Source: a virus
Direction: 5' to 3' (one strand)
IMG/VR virus record: IMGVR_UViG_3300011115_000146
Span: 1 to 37,964 of that record
DNA: 37,964 nucleotides
How positions within the stretch are numbered: the stretch's first letter is position 1; each line of letters begins with the position of its first letter. This document shows, in pieces, positions 16,142 to 22,919 of the stretch. The notes under the pieces were generated by a model. That model made no database searches, was not told the DNA's origin, and saw only the letters and a program-made list of their open reading frames with translations. Position numbers and translations under genes: made by a program.

Positions 16142-18187
16142 ATGGCTGAAAATCCGTTTGCCCAATTTGTTAAGCAACCTAATCCTTTTGCTCAGTTTGT
16201 CACGCCGTTACCAAGCGCAACACCAGCAGACATCCCCGGCGCAGTCCCTCAACCAGAAGTTGATCAAGGGCCATCTTTTTTTGCAAGAGTAGGCGCGGTT
16301 CCGGAAACCGCTGCAAGAATGATCTACGGTGGCTTGACTGGTATAGCCGCAGCGCCGATTGGTTTGGGTAAAGAAATTTTGACTGGTACTCCCAAGGAGC
16401 AGACCGCCCGTCAGATTATGGAATTGGGTAGTAACGTACCCATCAGTCCTGCTGCACAAGCAAATCTTCAGACGGTTGGCAATCTAATGCCCAACCTTCC
16501 TGCGTTTGTACCTGCTGTTGGTCAAGCAGGCCAAATCGTTCAAGGCGCAAACGCACTTGCTACTCGAGCGACACCAGCGGCACAACGTGCCGTTCAAACG
16601 GTGCAAAATGCTTTGACGCGAACGCCAGAAACACAAGCAACCCAACCGTCTACTTTCCCTGCTGCGTTGCCCATTTCTCCTGCTGTTCCTGTTGCAAGCG
16701 TTGGCGCTCAACGGGCTAAAAACAATCCGTTTTCTGGTATTACCGGGGAAGAAACTGCTCGAGGCAATTTCCCTTCGGTCAAACAATCAAAAACGGCAGC
16801 AGATGTTGCAGTTCCAGAACAAGAAACAAGAGCAACGATTGCCGCAGAAATTCTTGGGGATGTTAACCGTATTCGCCCTGGCGTTTTGACTGGTAACGAA
16901 AACACGTTACGTACAGAATACACAGAAGCCAAGATGCCGCAACCAACACCAAGTGGTGAGTTGCTCAAGCGTCAGTTGGCTGACGAGCAAACTGCTTTAA
17001 GTCGTTATGCCCAACAACGTGTTCAAAATAGTGGGGCCAGCCCTACTCTTATGAATCCTTATGAGCGTGGCGAAAGAATTAACAGCGCGTTGTTCCCGAC
17101 AAACCCAATTGAAGAACCATATCAAGGTTTGACTGGCGCGTTTAACTTAGAAAAGCGTAATCTGTACAACGAAGTAAAGTCAAAAGTTGGTTCCAACCCA
17201 ATTGAGTCTACTCACGTTTCAGACCTGCTTAAAGACCAACAATTTAGGGCTGGCCTTGGGCTAAAAGGAAACGAAGGCGTAGCTTCCAGCGCAGAAAAAC
17301 TGATCAACTTGGCAAGAACAACTGGTTTTAGAGATGAAGCTGACGTTACGCACGCGCCAAATACAGTTGACGCTTGGGTTGCCGTGCAAAAAGCATTGAA
17401 CAAAAACTGGACTCCAGACAACGCTGGAGTAATTAAAAGAATCAACGAGGCTATTGAAAAGGACATTGGTGCTGCTGGCGGCATTGAATTACTCAAAAAA
17501 GCAGACTCCCTGCATCGAGTACAAAAAACTTTGCTTGAGTCAAAAGGTATTAAAGATCTGTTTGGTTCAGTTGATCCAAATGGCGTGCAGACTGGCGTGG
17601 ATTTTGAAAGAATTCCGCAACGCATGAACAGTATGCCGTTTGACCAATGGCGGCACATTTACGATCTGGTTGACTCGGTTGCTAATGGAAAAATTCCTAA
17701 ATCACCAGATTTTGTTGTCAGTCCAGAACTTCAACAAGCCGCTTCCTCTGCTAGAGCGGAAATCAAAGGCAACATTGCAAGGGAAATTTACGAGTCTGGA
17801 TCAAAACGGGCTGGCGTATGGAACGCTGAAGACGCCAACAAAACAATGAACGCTCGAGATCAAAAAATCAGACACGCTTTTGATCCTGATGAACAACGGG
17901 CGTTTCACGTTCTCAATTACGGTGGCTACTTGATGCCTGGTTCTCATGCTTATGAAGGTGCTGCACTTCAAAAACAACGTCTGGGTGGAATTGTTGGTTC
18001 GTTGCCTACGGCTGGTCAAGAAGCTGGTGCGCTTATACCAATCCCAGGCGCTTCCACGGCAGGTCGTTTTTTGGGAACCAAGGCCCAAGAATTTCTTGGT
18101 GGAAGAAACGAACTGAAACGAGCGCAAGAACTTGAAGCGCAAATGACTCAAAATGCTTTGATTGGGCAAAGACGCAGGAATCCATAA
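16142..18187 (+). CDS. Large putative ejection protein
   Basis: A 681-residue protein whose ATG follows the previous stop directly. It opens with a tandem NPFAQFV repeat (residues 4-10 and 14-20). A Gly/Ala-rich amphipathic segment, 'MIYGGLTGIAAAPIGLGKEILTG' (about 60-82), could insert into a membrane. The rest is long, helical and charged, with no enzyme motif. The order of three consecutive ejection-like genes after the tailspikes, followed by lysis genes, parallels gp7-gp20-gp16 in P22. It would enter the cell with the DNA. Assignment is by position, size and composition rather than clear family recognition. Confidence 0.62.
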   Translation: MAENPFAQFVKQPNPFAQFVTPLPSATPADIPGAVPQPEVDQGPSFFARVGAVPETAARMIYGGLTGIAAAPIGLGKEILTGTPKEQTARQIMELGSNVPISPAAQANLQTVGNLMPNLPAFVPAVGQAGQIVQGANALATRATPAAQRAVQTVQNALTRTPETQATQPSTFPAALPISPAVPVASVGAQRAKNNPFSGITGEETARGNFPSVKQSKTAADVAVPEQETRATIAAEILGDVNRIRPGVLTGNENTLRTEYTEAKMPQPTPSGELLKRQLADEQTALSRYAQQRVQNSGASPTLMNPYERGERINSALFPTNPIEEPYQGLTGAFNLEKRNLYNEVKSKVGSNPIESTHVSDLLKDQQFRAGLGLKGNEGVASSAEKLINLARTTGFRDEADVTHAPNTVDAWVAVQKALNKNWTPDNAGVIKRINEAIEKDIGAAGGIELLKKADSLHRVQKTLLESKGIKDLFGSVDPNGVQTGVDFERIPQRMNSMPFDQWRHIYDLVDSVANGKIPKSPDFVVSPELQQAASSARAEIKGNIAREIYESGSKRAGVWNAEDANKTMNARDQKIRHAFDPDEQRAFHVLNYGGYLMPGSHAYEGAALQKQRLGGIVGSLPTAGQEAGALIPIPGASTAGRFLGTKAQEFLGGRNELKRAQELEAQMTQNALIGQRRRNP

Positions 18188-18375
18188 TGGTTACTCTCAC
18201 CGAAGTTGATCACAAAATTGACGCCCACGTTGACATCTGCGCGGTCCGGTACGAAGGTATCGAAAAGGAAACGCGAGGCATCCACGCTAGGATCAAGCGT
18301 CTTGAGCAGATATTGATCACGGGCGGTGGGGCGATCATTATGATGCTGCTGTCCATCATCGTCAAAGGTCACTAA
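18187..18375 (+). CDS. Small membrane protein with C-terminal transmembrane helix
   Basis: A 62-residue protein overlapping the previous stop by one base (TAATG). Residues 1-40 are charged and helical, and residues 42-59 (ILITGGGAIIMMLLSIIV) form a single transmembrane helix close to the C-terminus. This resembles C-tail-anchored phage membrane proteins, possibly an accessory holin or anti-holin. No family is recognised. It opens the lysis region. Confidence 0.6.
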   Translation: MVTLTEVDHKIDAHVDICAVRYEGIEKETRGIHARIKRLEQILITGGGAIIMMLLSIIVKGH

Positions 18376-18431
18376 ACTTTCACCGTCTGTTCATAAGATA
18401 CGGTTTCCCGCCACCTTTTTTGGACACTGAC

Positions 18432-18641
18432 ATGAAAGACGCAATTATTGACGCAATTGATGGATCTGAACCAGTTGACGCTCTGCAAGCACTTTTTGCT
18501 GTTGCCTACGCGGTTGCAGCAGAAAGCGGTGTTAGCCGGTTTACCTTGACCGAAATGTTTTCGTCTGTGGTTGATGCACATTTTCAAATTGCTGACGCTG
18601 CTGAAGAACTTGTCATTATTGACGAACAAACTGAAGAGTAA
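18432..18641 (+). CDS. Small acidic protein of unknown function
   Basis: A 69-residue protein using the ATG at 18432; a TTG 12 nt upstream is possible. It is acidic, with a helical pattern (AIIDAIDGSEPVDALQALFAVAYAVAAESG) and no Cys. Small proteins with 'VDALQALFAVA' and 'FTLTEMFSSVVDAHF'-like helices occur in other phages, but I know no role for them. It precedes the hairpin-controlled phosphoesterase gene. Confidence 0.55.
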   Translation: MKDAIIDAIDGSEPVDALQALFAVAYAVAAESGVSRFTLTEMFSSVVDAHFQIADAAEELVIIDEQTEE

Positions 18642-18655
18642 TCTGCTAGCAACAC

Positions 18656-18715
18656 AACCGTGGTATCTGGTGGGTTCGTTCCAAAAGGATGAATAATGTC
18701 ACCAGTACCACGGTT
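18656..18715 (+). promoter_or_regulatory. Inverted repeat enclosing the RBS and start codon of the phosphoesterase gene
   Basis: AACCGTGGTA-t-CTGGTG at 18656-18672 pairs with CACCAGTACCACGGTT at 18700-18715: 16 base pairs with one bulged T. The 27-nt loop (18673-18699) contains the Shine-Dalgarno AAGGA (18685-18689) and the ATG (18696-18698). The right arm codes for residues 2-7 of the protein. As mRNA this would place the initiation region in a hairpin loop, so translational control is likely. Confidence 0.7.
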
Positions 18716-19655
18716 AACAGACAAAGAGTTTTTAGATTTGTGGGAGCAACACCGATCACCTTCAGTAATAGCGCAACTCACCGGATTGTCTGAAAGACGA
18801 ATCCACAGCAAACGAAGAGCGCTTGAGGGCAAACTCAAGATACAACTTGATGCCACTGGCGCACAATCGCACATTCAAAAATCTAGGCACAAGGCTGGCC
18901 TGACTGACGGCATAGCGCTAGTCTTCTCTGACGCTCACTTCTGGCCTGGGATCAGAACTACCGCGTTTAAGGGCTTGTTGTGGGCCATTAATGAACTTAA
19001 GCCGCACGTTATTATTAACAACGGCGACGCCTTCGATGGAAGCGCGATCAGCAGGCACCCTAGAATCGGTTGGGCGAATGTGCCAAACGTTAAGCAAGAA
19101 CTCGACGCTTGCCAATCAGCGTTGAAAGAAATTGAAGACGCCTGCGAAAAGGCCCGTCATCACACGCAATTGATCTGGCCGTTGGGTAACCACGACACGC
19201 GGTTCGAGTCGCGCTTGTCACAGGCCGCGCCTCAGTTTGAAGGCGTCGGCGGTACCGCGTTAAAGGATCACTTCCCTAAATGGAAAACCTGTTGGACTTG
19301 CTGGTTGTCAGATGACGTAGTGGTCAAGCACCGCTACAAGTCTGGCATCCACGCCACGCACCAGAACACTGTTTCCGCTGGTACGACCATTGTGACCGGT
19401 CACTTGCATAGCCTCAAGGTTACGCCATTCGGGGACTATAATGGCACCCGTTGGGGTGTAGATACGGGTACACTCGCGGAAATAGACGGGCCGCAGTTCA
19501 TGGACTATCTGGAAGACGGCCCGGTCAACTGGCGCTCTGGGTTCGCGGTTCTGACCATGCAGAATGGTAAGTTACTCTGGCCTGAGTTGGTCAGCAAACA
19601 TTCGGAAGGTGTTATAGACTTCCGTGGATCACTGATAGATGTGAGCAAACTATGA
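18696..19655 (+). CDS. Calcineurin-like metallophosphoesterase with N-terminal HTH
   Basis: A 319-residue protein. Residues about 8-45 look like a helix-turn-helix (EFLDLWEQHRSPSVIAQLTGLSERRIHSKRRAL). The catalytic domain then shows all the main metallophosphoesterase motifs: SDAHFW (78-83), NNGDAFDGS (108-116), GNHDTR (164-169) and GHLH (235-238). The fold binds two metal ions and hydrolyses phosphodiesters or phosphomonoesters, but the substrate cannot be told from sequence. The HTH suggests nucleic-acid binding, so a DNA or RNA substrate is plausible. It lies between small membrane proteins and the muramidase, an odd place for an enzyme of nucleic-acid metabolism. Initiation is probably governed by the hairpin at 18656-18715. 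Confidence 0.85.
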   Translation: MSPVPRLTDKEFLDLWEQHRSPSVIAQLTGLSERRIHSKRRALEGKLKIQLDATGAQSHIQKSRHKAGLTDGIALVFSDAHFWPGIRTTAFKGLLWAINELKPHVIINNGDAFDGSAISRHPRIGWANVPNVKQELDACQSALKEIEDACEKARHHTQLIWPLGNHDTRFESRLSQAAPQFEGVGGTALKDHFPKWKTCWTCWLSDDVVVKHRYKSGIHATHQNTVSAGTTIVTGHLHSLKVTPFGDYNGTRWGVDTGTLAEIDGPQFMDYLEDGPVNWRSGFAVLTMQNGKLLWPELVSKHSEGVIDFRGSLIDVSKL

Positions 19656-19963
19656 CTGAAAAATTAGAAGCCAAGTCGCAACTAATTGAGAAGACCGCGT
19701 TTGCGGTCTTGCCGATCCTGTTTACTTGCGTTGTTTACTTGATGTCTGCGCTCGATAAGTTGACGCATGAGGTTACTGTACTTAACGCAAAGATTTCTCT
19801 TGTTGTCACAAGCGACAACAAGCAAGCCGTGAACTCCGGAGCGGAACTTGCGCGGGAAAAATTGCGTCAGGAACTTGAGAAAGAAATCCAGCACAACCGC
19901 GACATGATAAATGAAAACCAAAAGCGCATTAGCATTATTGAAGACCGGATGGCGAGAAAATAA
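19652..19963 (+). CDS. Membrane-anchored coiled-coil protein in the lysis cassette
   Basis: A 103-residue protein whose ATG overlaps the previous TGA by 4 nt and which ends in a TAATG overlap with the muramidase. One transmembrane helix lies at about 15-33 (AFAVLPILFTCVVYLMSAL), followed by a long charged coiled coil (about 65-102). This topology fits an inner-membrane spanin-like or holin-accessory protein. There is no lipoprotein box and no embedded second gene that I could find, so a standard Rz/Rz1 pair is not shown. Confidence 0.62.
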   Translation: MTEKLEAKSQLIEKTAFAVLPILFTCVVYLMSALDKLTHEVTVLNAKISLVVTSDNKQAVNSGAELAREKLRQELEKEIQHNRDMINENQKRISIIEDRMARK

Positions 19964-20475
19964 TGGCTGACTTCAACGCCGCTTTTGTAAAAATGATCCA
20001 CGACGAAGGTGGGTTCCAACTAACAGACATACCGGGCGACCGGGGAGGAATGACCTATGCTGGCATCGCTCGCAACCCAAATCCGCAATGGCCCGGCTGG
20101 AATTTGGTTGACCGTAAGGAATTCGGTGGACCGCTTACTGATATGGTGCGGGAATTTTATCGCCAACATTTTTGGAACGTGGTTAGAGGCGATGAAATTA
20201 AAGAGCAAACTATCGCGGAAAACATCTTCAACTTCGGCGTCAACACAGGCACCTCAGTAGCGATCAAGCTGGCCCAGGTCATTGTAGGAGCAACACCAGA
20301 TGGCGGTATCGGTCCTAAAACTGTTGAACTCCTTAACCAATGCGCGCCGGAGAAGTTCGTTTCTTTTTACGCAGTTGCCAAAATCCAGCGCTACGCTAAC
20401 ATCTGCAACAAGGATCGAAGCCAGTCCAAGTTCCTCCTCGGTTGGATCAACCGCACCCTTGCAGGACTCAAGTAA
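19963..20475 (+). CDS. Endolysin: GH108-type N-acetylmuramidase
   Basis: A 170-residue protein. The N-terminal 'FVKMIHDEGGFQLTDIPGDRGGMTYAGIAR' has the EGG motif with catalytic Glu15 and the 'D-GG-T--GI' pattern of glycoside hydrolase family 108. The C-terminal half contains 'NFGVNTGTSVAIKLAQVIVGATPDGGIGPKTVELLN', a peptidoglycan-binding-type region found in the same family. It cleaves the glycan backbone of peptidoglycan. There is no signal peptide, so it needs the holin encoded next to it for release. Confidence 0.88.
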   Translation: MADFNAAFVKMIHDEGGFQLTDIPGDRGGMTYAGIARNPNPQWPGWNLVDRKEFGGPLTDMVREFYRQHFWNVVRGDEIKEQTIAENIFNFGVNTGTSVAIKLAQVIVGATPDGGIGPKTVELLNQCAPEKFVSFYAVAKIQRYANICNKDRSQSKFLLGWINRTLAGLK

Positions 20476-20912
20476 TGGACTTAATCGGGATAGGGAGCAT
20501 CATTGAAGGCGTGGGTAAGGTTGCCGGTGACCTCATTACCACCGATAAAGAACGGCTCCAGATGGCACTCGAGGAACGGAAACTCGATCTGGAGGAAAAG
20601 AAGATTGACCAAGCCACAGACCTGGCCCAAGTCGAAATTAACAAGATTGAAGCTGGAAGCGCTAGCGTATTTGTCGCTGGCTGGCGTCCTGCTGTTGGTT
20701 GGGTTGGGGTTGCTGGTCTGGCTTACCAGTTCTTAGGCTATCCCCTGATGCAGTGGATCTGGGCGTTTGGGCAGGGCGTTGACCTTATACCTAAAGGTCT
20801 AGCCCCGCCGCCGGATCTGCAAACGGATCAACTTATGGTGCTACTGTCGGGCCTGTTGGGATTCGGCGGTATGAGATCCTTTGAGAAGAGCAAAGGAGTC
20901 GCTGCGAAGTAG
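20475..20912 (+). CDS. Holin, three-TM gene-transfer-agent type
   Basis: I choose the ATG at 20475, which overlaps the muramidase stop (TAATG). The protein has 145 residues. A charged coiled-coil N-terminus (about 22-58, ERLQMALEERKLDLEEKK) is followed by 'ASVFVAGWRPAVGWVGVAGLAYQFLGYPLMQWIWAFG' (about 63-99) and a last hydrophobic segment (about 119-132). This is the pattern of the 'holin of 3TMs, for gene-transfer release' family. It would form the membrane lesion that releases the muramidase. Its last 72 bases overlap the convergent minus-strand gene ending at 20841. Confidence 0.82.
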   Translation: MDLIGIGSIIEGVGKVAGDLITTDKERLQMALEERKLDLEEKKIDQATDLAQVEINKIEAGSASVFVAGWRPAVGWVGVAGLAYQFLGYPLMQWIWAFGQGVDLIPKGLAPPPDLQTDQLMVLLSGLLGFGGMRSFEKSKGVAAK

Positions 20913-21050
20913 ACAGCGGTACGCTTCAATCGCGGTCTTGAGGTCGGCGTTTAGCGCTTCGATCTCAACGTTGAGCAGGTTGATTCGCTCAGTGGCTTCT
21001 TTGGCAAACTGAACTAGGTTCTCATAGCGCCATGTTTCAAAGTTGGTCAT
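20841..21050 (-). CDS. Small coiled-coil protein, last gene of the minus-strand operon
   Basis: I choose the ATG at 21050, which has a GAGGA ribosome-binding site and overlaps the previous gene by 14 nt. The protein has 69 residues with a central helix (about 8-45: ENLVQFAKEATERINLLNVEIEALNADLKTAIEAYRCLL) likely to be a coiled coil. No function is recognised. The 3' end runs 72 nt into the convergent holin gene, so late and early transcripts overlap here. Confidence 0.6.
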   Translation of the reverse strand: MTNFETWRYENLVQFAKEATERINLLNVEIEALNADLKTAIEAYRCLLRSDSFALLKGSHTAESQQARQ

Positions 21051-21348
21051 GCGATTCCTCAAGAAGTTTGATTGAATGTTCCAGAAAATGTTCCTTCGGC
21101 AAATTTCTGAGGAAATATACCGAGTCAGATTCGTTCCTAAACTGATGAGGACGATCTGGGCCTTGGATTGCGGTGTACGCCCACAGTTCGCCTTTTGGCG
21201 TTGTGACCATCCGGCGGTCAATAACGCCCTTTTCGTACATCCGGCTTAACTGACCAATCAACGTTCTTCGATTAAGCCGTGGAAACGGCATCTCCGGCAT
21301 TGTACATTCGCCGTGGGATATTAAAAATTGAATTACTTCGTTGCTCAT
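21037..21348 (-). CDS. Small protein, possible winged-helix DNA-binding
   Basis: A 103-residue protein with a good AAAGGTGAT ribosome-binding site. The N-terminal 'VIQFLISHGECTMPEMPFPRLNRRTLIGQLSRMYEKGVIDRR' followed by a short beta hairpin ('MVTTPKGELWAYTA') has the helix-helix-wing order of winged-helix regulators. The C-terminal half is charged and helical. A regulatory role in the early region is possible, on structure-like reasoning only. Confidence 0.58.
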   Translation of the reverse strand: MSNEVIQFLISHGECTMPEMPFPRLNRRTLIGQLSRMYEKGVIDRRMVTTPKGELWAYTAIQGPDRPHQFRNESDSVYFLRNLPKEHFLEHSIKLLEESHDQL

Positions 21349-21515
21349 CTGATCACCTTTTCAATCAGGTTGCGGGCCAACGGAGTCTGCCCAAGAAGCC
21401 AGCCTTGAAAACGGCCCATGTCCCAGGTGATGACCCGAAACTGATTTGGCTTTTGATAGCCGGTTGAGATCTGGGACTTGTCCCAATCTTTCACGATCTT
21501 TCCTTTTACAATCAT
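21345..21515 (-). CDS. Small protein of 56 residues
   Basis: The ATG follows a clear GAGGTAAAC ribosome-binding site and the TGA overlaps the start of the next gene (ATGA). The protein begins MIVKGKIVKDW and carries 'FRVITWDMGRFQGWLLGQTPLA' near residues 27-47. It is Trp-rich and probably a small beta domain. Function is unknown. The coupling and ribosome-binding site make it a real gene despite its size. Confidence 0.6.
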   Translation of the reverse strand: MIVKGKIVKDWDKSQISTGYQKPNQFRVITWDMGRFQGWLLGQTPLARNLIEKVIR

Positions 21516-21522
21516 GTTTACC

Positions 21523-21660
21523 TCAGAATGGTGCGTCCGGTACGCTGGACAAATCCAGCTTGGGTTTGCGTGGGCGTTTCTGGACTATGTGCGAATACGA
21601 TGGTTTATCCCACACCCACCGCACAACTCGCCCTTCATCGTCAAGAATTCCGTACTTCAT
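21523..21660 (-). CDS. Micro-protein of 45 residues, conserved-looking
   Basis: A short gene preceded by AGGAGAAGAATGC. The sequence MKYGILDDEGRVVRWVWDKP followed by YSHIVQK and a basic RPRKPK segment resembles a small protein I have seen in other aquatic phages. The start overlaps the previous stop (ATGA). The first half looks like a beta hairpin and the second is basic and disordered. Function is unknown. Confidence 0.58.
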   Translation of the reverse strand: MKYGILDDEGRVVRWVWDKPSYSHIVQKRPRKPKLDLSSVPDAPF

Positions 21661-21818
21661 GCATTCTTCTCCTGCAAAATTTCTTCCAGCATGGCGACAA
21701 ACTTGTAGATGTCGCCTTCAAAAACATGGATGCCAGTCTGTACAACGCACCGATGAATCTCATCTTTGGTTAGACCAACCCACTGTTTGGGCATCTCTTG
21801 TACTGAATAATTTTTCAA
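21657..21818 (-). CDS. Small protein of 53 residues (TTG start)
   Basis: The TTG at 21818 lies at normal distance from GGGAG. An internal ATG at 21794 (45 residues) is the alternative. Residues 9-29 (MPKQWVGLTKDEIHRCVVQTG) and the acidic helical C-terminus suggest a small helical domain. Function is unknown. Both ends overlap the neighbours, as throughout this operon. Confidence 0.52.
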   Translation of the reverse strand: MKNYSVQEMPKQWVGLTKDEIHRCVVQTGIHVFEGDIYKFVAMLEEILQEKNA

Positions 21819-21964
21819 GTGTTTTTCTCCCTTAATTTTTTTTCAATCGCATCAGTCAGTTCAGCAAACCACTCAGTCGGTGGGTTGCCAAAATTCTTTC
21901 GAAGTTCATCCCATTCTTCGTCGCTCAGGTATTCCCACGGCAACGGGTTTCTTTGTGGGTGCAT
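21815..21964 (-). CDS. Small Trp-rich acidic protein of 49 residues
   Basis: The ATG lies within the 3' end of the zinc-ribbon gene (59-nt overlap in another frame) and the stop overlaps the next start. The sequence contains 'LPWEYLSDEEWDELRKNFG' and ends in a charged helix. Small acidic Trp-rich phage proteins are sometimes inhibitors of host enzymes, but nothing here proves that. Confidence 0.5.
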   Translation of the reverse strand: MHPQRNPLPWEYLSDEEWDELRKNFGNPPTEWFAELTDAIEKKLREKNT

Positions 21965-22091
21965 TTTTGAATCCGCTTGGTCTAGATCTGGCAAAACAGG
22001 TGGCGCACTTCCAACGAAAATGCCCGCCCTTGGCTGTTGGTACTTTTACAGTGCCAAGATTGACTTGACACTGCTGACACGTTGGAGTCAT
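21906..22091 (-). CDS. Zinc-ribbon-like small protein
   Basis: A 61-residue protein with the ATG overlapping the previous TGA, so translation is probably coupled; there is no separate ribosome-binding site. Two CxxC pairs (Cys5-Cys8 and Cys30-Cys33) are separated by about 21 residues containing 'GTVKVPTAKGGHFRWK', a standard zinc-ribbon arrangement. The C-terminus is basic (PTKKPVAVGIPERRRMG). It may bind nucleic acid or a host polymerase. No family was recognised. Confidence 0.58.
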   Translation of the reverse strand: MTPTCQQCQVNLGTVKVPTAKGGHFRWKCATCFARSRPSGFKNAPTKKPVAVGIPERRRMG

Positions 22092-22276
22092 TCGCGGGCT
22101 GGGCAGTTGCGCCCTTCGTTGCATTCATGATTGCAGCAAATTTGCTTGGCAGCGTACCAACCTGCGTTCCACGCTTTCCACATATTTTCTTCAATTGGGT
22201 TGTAACTGCCCGCTGGTGATTTGTTTCCTTGAAAAACAGACCACCAGTCTCGCCATAGTTTGTTCTTGTCGTTCAC
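22088..22276 (-). CDS. Small Trp- and Cys-rich protein
   Basis: A GTG-start gene of 62 residues after GAGGGCAAGACT. The protein has five Trp and a Cys-rich end (ICCNHECNEGRNCP, about 46-59) that could bind a metal. 'AWNAGWYAAK' is helical. Function is unknown. It overlaps both neighbours. Confidence 0.52.
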   Translation of the reverse strand: MNDKNKLWRDWWSVFQGNKSPAGSYNPIEENMWKAWNAGWYAAKQICCNHECNEGRNCPARE

Positions 22277-22593
22277 AGTCTTGCCCTCAAAACAATTTCA
22301 AGGTCACCAATCGTAATGCTGCGCGACCTGCCTTTGAAGATCGCATCTTCAATCCACGGACGCCGCCACATACACTTGAACTCAGGCTTGGCTCGAGAGT
22401 TCATCAGTTCGTCCGTGGAATACGTCACGCCGCCCAACCCAACCCACTCATGGGCGCGGATGTAGTGCGGCACAATAATCTGGTTGGTGTTAGGGATACG
22501 AAACACGGGTTCTAGTTCATAGTCTGTGTTTCGTTGCCCAAGTTCAACAACGCTAAAGTTGACCTTGTATTTTGGGTTCTGTCTTTTTGTCAT
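22273..22593 (-). CDS. Protein of unknown function (106 residues)
   Basis: A basic, beta-rich protein with a GGAGAGCAGAA ribosome-binding site, overlapping the VRR-NUC gene stop by 4 nt. 'IIVPHYIRAHEWVGLGG' and 'WRRPWIEDAIFKGRSRSITIGDLEIVL' are the most structured parts. It has no recognised motif. Its place directly after the nuclease suggests a role in the replication/recombination module or a late addition to it. Confidence 0.52.
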   Translation of the reverse strand: MTKRQNPKYKVNFSVVELGQRNTDYELEPVFRIPNTNQIIVPHYIRAHEWVGLGGVTYSTDELMNSRAKPEFKCMWRRPWIEDAIFKGRSRSITIGDLEIVLRARL

Positions 22594-22919
22594 TTCTGCT
22601 CTCCAATTTTGGTTCTGGCATCGTCAAATCCGTACCCCACAATGACCCGATGCCCGCAGCCTTGTAGGTATTCAATCCAGTCTTTTTGTTCTGGTCGTAT
22701 CACACCTCCTTTTTGACGTTTCATCTCAATCCACAACCCCCAAGCCGGGACAAACAAGTCTGGGACCCCGGCGCTAACGCCTTCAGCCTTCAACCTATTT
22801 GCCACGCTAATGCTGCGCTTTTCCCCGTTGGGTATCGCAAAAATACGCACGTCTGGGTAAGTCTGTCGAAACCAGCGCACCAGTTCACGTTGCTCTTCAT
22901 GTTCGGTTGGCATCACCAT
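22590..22919 (-). CDS. VRR-NUC domain nuclease
   Basis: A 109-residue stand-alone VRR-NUC protein of the PD-(D/E)XK superfamily. 'EHEEQRELVRWFRQTYPDVRIFAIPNG' (6-32) is followed by 'GVPDLFVPAWGLWIEMKRQKGGVIRPEQKDWIEYLQGCGHRVIVGYG' (about 51-97), with Asp54, Glu69 and Lys71 as the likely metal-binding DEXK core. Phage enzymes of this type act on branched DNA or as nickases in replication and recombination. The start may instead be the ATG at 22913, which overlaps the helicase TGA (TGATG). Confidence 0.85.
   Translation of the reverse strand: MVMPTEHEEQRELVRWFRQTYPDVRIFAIPNGEKRSISVANRLKAEGVSAGVPDLFVPAWGLWIEMKRQKGGVIRPEQKDWIEYLQGCGHRVIVGYGFDDARTKIGEQK

Noticed and set aside
18640-18700. tRNA fragment suggested by GGTGGGTTCGTTCC
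   Set aside because: It cannot be folded into a cloverleaf with acceptor and anticodon arms. It belongs to the loop of the RBS hairpin.
19652-19963. Rz/Rz1 spanin pair
   Set aside because: Only a single membrane coiled-coil protein is visible. No embedded lipoprotein gene with a lipobox was found.
21446-22130. Plus-strand proteins of 100-130 residues opposite the small minus-strand genes
   Set aside because: They are Ser/Pro/Phe-rich mirror frames without ribosome-binding sites. The minus-strand frames have ribosome-binding sites and stop/start coupling.
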